A model generated the notes under the pieces. That model had not been told where the DNA came from and ran no database searches. It saw only the letters and a program-made list of their open reading frames with translations. Shown piece after piece: positions 59,399-64,000 of a stretch of DNA of 64,000 nt. Position numbers and translations under genes: made by a program. The stretch's first letter is position 1; each line of letters starts with the position of its first letter. The DNA is from Methylobacterium sp. E-066 (lineage in GTDB: Bacteria > Pseudomonadota > Alphaproteobacteria > Rhizobiales > Beijerinckiaceae), in assembly GCF_022829635.1 (NCBI RefSeq), contig NZ_JAKSYO010000203.1, positions 1 through 64,000 on the forward strand, read 5' to 3'.

Positions 59399-60254
59399 GA
59401 CGAACAATCCAATTTCCCACCGAGGGCGATCGAGGCTGATACCATGTCGGGTGTGAGGAGCGGAACAGCACCCTGTTATCCGTGGCCTTTTAGCAGCATT
59501 GTTGCGGTCGCTATGCTCGGACGGCTTCATAACCGCCTCTACCCATCCTGCATTCCGATCCCTGTTGCGTATCGGCTCCCGCAGGTTAGCTTTGCCACCT
59601 CCACTGCCGGCCCGTGAACGGAACGGGCGGCGGAGCCAACTCCATTTCCTTAGCTCGGAAGGGTTAAGGCCCCATAATGTAGTCCTACGCTTTGCACAAA
59701 AGGTGCGCTCGCATATCAAGTAGCGATCAGCGCATAGACTCTTGGCGGTCAAGCTGAAAATGCCTAATCCCAATTGATTTACTGTTGGGCAAGATCCGCG
59801 CAATACCGACTGAATTTCGTATTGATCGCTGGCTTAAGCTTAAATATCGCCGTTGCAACGGTATTTCCCGGCGGGCTAGTCGAATATGCTCGTCTATGCC
59901 ACGAGGCACCTGTTGCTCTTGCTCGGAGAGTTATGATAAGACGGTTTGAAGTTCAATCCCCCATCGCGCCTTTTTTTAACACGGAAGATATGTCGGGATG
60001 CCTAGAGCGGCCACTGGCACTACTGTATTCAGCAACTGCAGGCAGCGACCCGTCCTATCATTTATCCATTTCACTTATGTAGTAGGCTCAGACCATGGAT
60101 CATCGGTGCCTGATCCCCATCGATTTAGGCATGGGTAATTGCATATTTGCTTTTAGAGCCGGTACTATAAATTATAATCGAAATAATTTTGGTCAAATGC
60201 AAAAGTATAAATTATTTTAGTGCGTTCATGCTTCTATTAGATTTTGGGGTCCAC
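59399..60254. other. Intergenic, 856 bp, no gene called
   Basis: AT-rich, particularly 60150-60230, with short frames lacking ribosome sites (for example 59774-60082). It probably holds the promoter of the Cys-rich protein at its left end, but I see no defined element. Confidence 0.4.
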
Positions 60255-61433
60255 TTATTTTGTGTATGTGTAGGCGGTTGCTAGGGAAGAGACCGGTCCG
60301 GTGACGCCGCTGAAAGCGGTCAGCACCTTCTGAACCTCGGTGAACGGTGCGTTCGAGACGTAGACGAGATCGCGGTTGCGCATGCGGAACGTCTGGGTGG
60401 TGAACAGGCTGTTGGGGTCGCGCATGTTGATCCGGTACACCACCGGCACCAGCGGCGTGCCGGTCAGCTTGGTGTTCGGGTTCAGGCGCCGGACCACGCT
60501 GGCCGGCTCGAACCGGAAGATGAACGTCCCGGCCGGGTCGGCGGCGAAGTCGGACAGGCCGCGCGCCTTGGCCAGCGCCTGGGCCAGGGTGATGCCGTCG
60601 GCCTGGAACGGCAGCTCGGTCGCCTGGCCGAGCGCGCCCACCGCCAGGAAGGTCTGCGGGTCGCGCACCAGGGTGAGCACGTCGTTGGGCCGCAGGTAGA
60701 TGTTCTCCTTCGGGTTCGACACCACCGTGGTCAGCGGCACCGTGGCGGTGAGCGGCCCGCGCGACAGGCGCACGAAGGTCTCGGACACCGGCGAGCGGTT
60801 ACCGCCGGCGGCGGCGATGACGTCGAGGATGCGGTCGCCGTGGCCCGAGAGCGGCAGGCGGGCGCCGGCCGCGCCCTCGCCGGTGACGGTGACCGCCTGC
60901 GAGATCGGCCGGGTGACCGAGACCAGCACCTGCGGCTGGATGGCCTTGCCGGCGAGTTCGTTCTCGATCAGGCCCTGGACGTCCTGGGGCCGGCGTCCGG
61001 CGACCTTGATGCGCCCGGCATAGGGCACCGAGATCGCGCCGTCGCGGCCGACAGGCTGCTCGGGGATGAGGGCGGATTTGGAACCTGCGGAGAAGCGGTC
61101 GGCGACGAGCGGCCCGGAGAACAGGCCGCCGGAGCCGGCTTCCCAGACCGAGACCGAGACCATGTCGCCGATGCCGATCACCGGCTCGGTGGAGGGGCGG
61201 TGGTCGCCGAAGGAGGCGAGCAGGCTGTCGAGCGGGCGTCCGCGCAGGGCCTCGACCACGGCCGGGGTGACGTCGATGATCTCGTAGCGGGCGAGCACGC
61301 CCCCGTCGGCCGTCGCGACTTCCGCGCCCGCCTCGATCGCGCTCGCCGTCGGTCCCGCGGCCGGTAAGGCTGTACAGCTTACCAGGAAGCAGGTTGCCAC
61401 GGCGGCAAGCGGAGAGAGAGAATTCGGACGCAT
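60255..61433 (-). CDS. Polysaccharide export protein (Wza/KpsD family)
   Basis: A 392-aa outer-membrane lipoprotein. The signal ends with lipobox FLVSC. The Poly_export domain is clear: IGIGDMVSVSVWEAG, QPVGRDGAISVPYAGRIKVA, then SLBB-type segments (VTVTGEGAAGARLPLSGHGD, IYLRPNDVLTLVRDPQTFLA, MRNRDLVYVSNAPFTEV). Wza-like proteins form the channel through which capsule or exopolysaccharide leaves. It lacks an adjacent tyrosine-kinase (Wzc) gene in the window. It supports an exopolysaccharide role for the region. Confidence 0.9.
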   Translation of the reverse strand: MRPNSLSPLAAVATCFLVSCTALPAAGPTASAIEAGAEVATADGGVLARYEIIDVTPAVVEALRGRPLDSLLASFGDHRPSTEPVIGIGDMVSVSVWEAGSGGLFSGPLVADRFSAGSKSALIPEQPVGRDGAISVPYAGRIKVAGRRPQDVQGLIENELAGKAIQPQVLVSVTRPISQAVTVTGEGAAGARLPLSGHGDRILDVIAAAGGNRSPVSETFVRLSRGPLTATVPLTTVVSNPKENIYLRPNDVLTLVRDPQTFLAVGALGQATELPFQADGITLAQALAKARGLSDFAADPAGTFIFRFEPASVVRRLNPNTKLTGTPLVPVVYRINMRDPNSLFTTQTFRMRNRDLVYVSNAPFTEVQKVLTAFSGVTGPVSSLATAYTYTK

Positions 61434-61719
61434 TCCTATTTGACTCGATGCAACGCTAGGTAACCCCTACCTCATGTGCGCTTAACCGTCCGTCGCAGCG
61501 GGGCCACATTCGAGGCGCGAGATCTAGGCGCGCGGATACCCCGGCATAAGCCGACAGATCCATCGCTGCGTCGATGGACTTCGGACGAAACCGACCCGGT
61601 CAGGCCGCAAGCCCTAGCATAAGACGCCTGCCAAGCCGGAGCGGCCTGCGGCGGGAAGCCCACTGCCGACCGCGCGACAGCTCGCGTGGCTCCTCGTTTA
61701 GCCGATCACGGCTTTGGAT

Positions 61720-61875
61720 GTGACGGACGCCGCTGTGGTGACGTACTTCGAGCAAGATGAAACCGGCAAGGCGGTTGCCGCTCTGGTGCGCGGCTTCACC
61801 GCCCTCGTGCGCGCCTACGGTGTGATCGAGATGGCGAACGAGGTGCGGGATGGCGCCGCGGATCTCGACCTTTAG
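61720..61875 (+). CDS. Possible 51-aa protein
   Basis: GTG 61720 opens MTDAAVVTYFEQDETGKAVA and runs through a helical Ala/Val-rich segment (LVRGFTALVRAYGVIEMANE) to RDGAADLDL. The composition is protein-like and the frame avoids rare codons, but there is no clear ribosome site and I know no homologue. It may be a small regulatory gene or a leftover of a larger one. Confidence 0.3.
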   Translation: MTDAAVVTYFEQDETGKAVAALVRGFTALVRAYGVIEMANEVRDGAADLDL

Positions 61876-62211
61876 ATCACGGATGCCAGGGCTTGCCGCG
61901 ATCCTGCTCTCGCCACCTCTGTTTCAGGACTGAACGGTGACGCTGCCGGGTTTAGGGCGGCCCTGACCGAGCCCTGGAGCAGTGGCCAAGCCGTAGGTCC
62001 GCTCAAGCTGATCCAAGCGCCAAAGCTACGGGCGAGCGGGTCTCGATCCCCTCCAACGCCGTATAGTCCTCGCCACCTGATCCACGCAAAGAGAGCAGGA
62101 GCCACAAAACCGGAGCTATTACAAACCTCGGCTGCGCGCCACACCGTCGACGCCCCTGCACACTGGCCACCCTGCACGGCAGTAACTCGACCTTCTAATC
62201 AATCTGGCAAT
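61876..62211. other. Intergenic, nothing recognised
   Basis: 336 bp downstream of the beta-helix gene's stop on the minus strand. Frames crossing it have no ribosome site. No defined repeat. Confidence 0.35.
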
Positions 62212-63498
62212 TCACCAGTTGCTGCCGACGACCTTGTGCGAACCCGTGCCGCGATCGTCAACGGAACCGCCGCCGACCGCATCGATACCCGCGATGGTGT
62301 AGTAGTCCGAGGCGCCCGGCATCACGCGCACGGCATAAGCCTGAAACGGCTTGCTGCCGAAGAGCGCCCGGAACTCACCGCCGTTCACGGAGAAGTGCGA
62401 CAGCCCCGGTCCAAACACGATGCCGGAGTTGCGCCCGGCGACGCCGCCGCCGTCCGGGTTGCTGTTGTCGACGACGGTGGGTGCGACGATGCGGATGCCG
62501 TCGCCGCAGGTGAACGTCATACCGTCGAGTGTGTTCGCGATGGCGCGGTGCGCGTTGAGCGTCACTGCCTGGATTGCACCGCCCTTGTTGCATTGGCTGC
62601 CGACGCCGGCCTGCTTGTTGGCCGAAGTCCATGAGTTTGCGGCGGAGAAGCCGTAGATGACGCCGCTGCCCGTTGGGTTGAGGAATAGCCCGAAGCCCGT
62701 GCCGGTGTCGCCCAGCGCGGTGTTCGAGACGAAGGTCCACTTCACCGACTGGCCGTCGCTGGGCTGCACACAGGTGCCGTGACCGGAGGCGGTAATGTCG
62801 CTATCCGAGATCCAGGTCCCGCCGGACTGGGTCAGCCGCACGCCGCACCGCGCCTGTGGACCGCCCCCGGATGTGGTGATGAGGCCCCGCAGGAAGGTGT
62901 CCGCCCCCCCCGCCACGGCGAAGTGATAAAGCGAAGCCCCGTCCGAACGTCCCCGCTCCAGCGTGACGTTGAGCGTGTTATGGCCGCCGACCTCGACCCC
63001 AACGTAGGCGCCAGAAAACAGAAAATCGGACACCCGGCAGTTCTGGCAGTTTTCGAATAGAACGAAGTGGCCACCCGTCTGGCGCGCGCCGCCAGCGCCG
63101 TAGATGGAAAGCCGCTCGATCGTTACGTTGGCGACGATGCTCGGATCGGCCGCCCGAAACACCTCCACGGCCGGTCCTGAGGCATACACCGCCGTCGCGT
63201 TGGCGCCCGCGCCCAATACGCCGATGTTGCTCGGGATGGTCACGTCGCCGAGGCGGATCGAGCCGCCGGGGATCACGACCTGACCGCCGGCACCCGAGGC
63301 CTGTGCCGCCTTGATCGCCGCCTGCACGGCAGCGGTGTCATCGGTCTTGCCGTCCATCTTGGCACCGAAGCAGGTCACGTCCACCGGCTTGCCGACCGGC
63401 GCCGGGCCGAGCGGGCAGGCCGGGCTCTGCTTGCCCGGGTCGAAGGCGAGGGCGGGTGGGGCCAGCAGCAGAGCGAGGACTGCGACGGCGATGCGCAT
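62212..63498 (-). CDS. Secreted parallel beta-helix protein (pectate-lyase superfamily)
   Basis: A 428-aa protein with signal peptide IAVAVLALLLAPPALAFDPG and the Pect-lyase start VDVTCFGAKMDGKTDDTAAV (the standard opening of such proteins), then repeated beta-helix turns (NVTIERLSIYGAGGARQTGG, LERGRSDGASLYHFAVAGGA). Members cleave or bind polysaccharides. Active-site residues cannot be set from the turns alone. ATG 63498 with GGAAAGG is used. Near the exopolysaccharide genes, so its target may be the same polymer. Confidence 0.8.
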   Translation of the reverse strand: MRIAVAVLALLLAPPALAFDPGKQSPACPLGPAPVGKPVDVTCFGAKMDGKTDDTAAVQAAIKAAQASGAGGQVVIPGGSIRLGDVTIPSNIGVLGAGANATAVYASGPAVEVFRAADPSIVANVTIERLSIYGAGGARQTGGHFVLFENCQNCRVSDFLFSGAYVGVEVGGHNTLNVTLERGRSDGASLYHFAVAGGADTFLRGLITTSGGGPQARCGVRLTQSGGTWISDSDITASGHGTCVQPSDGQSVKWTFVSNTALGDTGTGFGLFLNPTGSGVIYGFSAANSWTSANKQAGVGSQCNKGGAIQAVTLNAHRAIANTLDGMTFTCGDGIRIVAPTVVDNSNPDGGGVAGRNSGIVFGPGLSHFSVNGGEFRALFGSKPFQAYAVRVMPGASDYYTIAGIDAVGGGSVDDRGTGSHKVVGSNW

Positions 63499-63655
63499 TG
63501 ATGAAAGCCTTTCCGTGCGGAATCCGGTGCAGCTTCGCCGTACCACCGGTTCGGCCACTCACTTAAGCGACCGTAAAGAGGATCTGTGTCCCTCGCCTAA
63601 TTAAACGATCTGCGGCGTCGCCGGAGATCGCATCGGTGCCGGTCGGACGTGAACG

Positions 63656-63760
63656 CTACTTCGGCACGGTGGTCGGGCTGATGCCGTAGCATTTAGCGGC
63701 GGCTTATAAGCTCTCTTGACGAACTTGGATTGCCCGACGGACCGTCTTGTATCTTGAAGT
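63656..63760 (-). pseudogene. IS481-family transposase N-terminal remnant
   Basis: Minus-strand translation gives TVRRAIQVRQESL, a stop, then AAAKCYGISPTTVPK. This corresponds to the opening HTH of IS481 transposases (RRAIQHSQESL...RYGINQKTVAKWRKR, as I recall it). Only about 30 codons remain and a stop interrupts them, so it is a truncated relic. Confidence 0.6.
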
Positions 63761-63792
63761 TACCTTCTGGCGCGACGCCAGCGAGGCTACAC

Positions 63793-63859
63793 GGTGAGGG
63801 TCAGCCCACGTCCGTCTGGCGCTCTTAAGCCCGCGACAGAGCAAGGTGCGGCCCTCACC
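63793..63859. other. Possible left-end structured region of the IS110 element
   Basis: GGTGAGGG (63793-63800) pairs perfectly with CCCTCACC (63852-63859), enclosing 51 nt, within about 130 nt upstream of the IS110 transposase start. In IS110 elements a non-coding RNA (bridge RNA) that selects target and donor is encoded upstream of the transposase. This stem may be part of it; the element's left border is not defined. Confidence 0.35.
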
Positions 63860-63919
63860 GCCACAGTCCCGAACCCGGACAGCCGCTCGGGCCCGAGCCC
63901 GCATTTGCACGGTAGGGTC

Positions 63920-64000
63920 ATGGACGAACGACCCACCATCTTCGTTGGCATCGACGCGTCCAAGGACCGTCTCGACGTTCATCTCAGGCCGTTGGACGAG
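63920..64000 (+). CDS. IS110-family transposase, N-terminus (cut by window end)
   Basis: From ATG 63920 the frame reads PTIFVGIDASKDRLDVHLRP, the RuvC-like DEDD start of IS110 transposases with its first catalytic Asp in GID. The remaining portion lies beyond position 64000. It faces away from the remains of another IS, so transposon debris is accumulating at this end. Confidence 0.85.
   Translation, partial: MDERPTIFVGIDASKDRLDVHLRPLDE

Noticed and set aside
59774..60082. 102-codon plus-strand frame
   Set aside because: No ribosome site, no domain, and mixed composition in an AT-rich gap.

Overview
The window reads as chromosome of a GC-rich alphaproteobacterium, most likely Methylobacterium or a close relative in the Rhizobiales. 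That is an inference from codon bias, the FixL/FixJ-like pair, Gly-Asn repeat secreted proteins, PrsDE-like type I secretion, TRAP and Liv transporters and the IS types. I see no tRNA, rRNA, CRISPR array or replication origin.

Layout. (1) 1-1.1 kb: an IS630-family element with perfect 17-bp ends, killed by a 22-nt REP-like insertion in its catalytic glutamate codon. (2) 1.1-3.2 kb: small hypothetical genes, including a 49-aa acidic one. (3) 3.3-5.5 kb: a TAXI-type TRAP binding protein and a secreted protein. (4) 5.9-14 kb: three Gly-Asn repeat secreted proteins, a soluble PAS kinase and FixJ-like regulator, a MacAB-like exporter in three genes, a one-domain LuxR regulator and a fourth Gly-Asn protein. 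This is the best candidate for an undescribed system. (5) 14.5-16.5 kb: class A acid phosphatase and MFS transporter. (6) 16.9-24.6 kb: SDR, GntR/FCD regulator, complete Liv-type ABC importer and a DapA-family enzyme, with an 11-bp motif shared by the regulator and importer promoters. (7) 24.7-27.3 kb: small envelope proteins, three with a CxGC motif. (8) 27.4-40.3 kb: a carbon-use region with LysR, SDR, split two-gene transketolase, beta-hydroxyacid dehydrogenase, TRAP DctP and DctQM, one-piece transketolase, and an opposed acyl-CoA ligase plus second DctP. An array of four perfect hairpins lies inside it. (9) 40.5-44 kb: FkbM methyltransferase with small partners and a phosphohexomutase. (10) 44.6-49 kb: an island of phage- or plasmid-like small genes, an HNH fusion, an XRE regulator and an AT-richer SGNH hydrolase. 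(11) 49.3-63.5 kb: an envelope and exopolysaccharide region with a TPR/OGT glycosyltransferase, GH16 glycanase with four DUF4214 units, PrsDE-type ABC and adaptor, Wza-like export protein and a beta-helix protein, broken up by decayed IS5 and IS481 copies. (12) The window ends inside an IS110 transposase.

How the parts may work together: the Liv/DapA block looks like uptake plus first-step metabolism under GntR control. The split-transketolase block looks like TRAP uptake of an acid followed by oxidation and two-carbon transfer. The PrsDE pair probably secretes the leaderless GH16 enzyme. The Gly-Asn proteins may be surface material made or exported under the control of the regulators between them. 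All of these links rest on gene order and motifs only.
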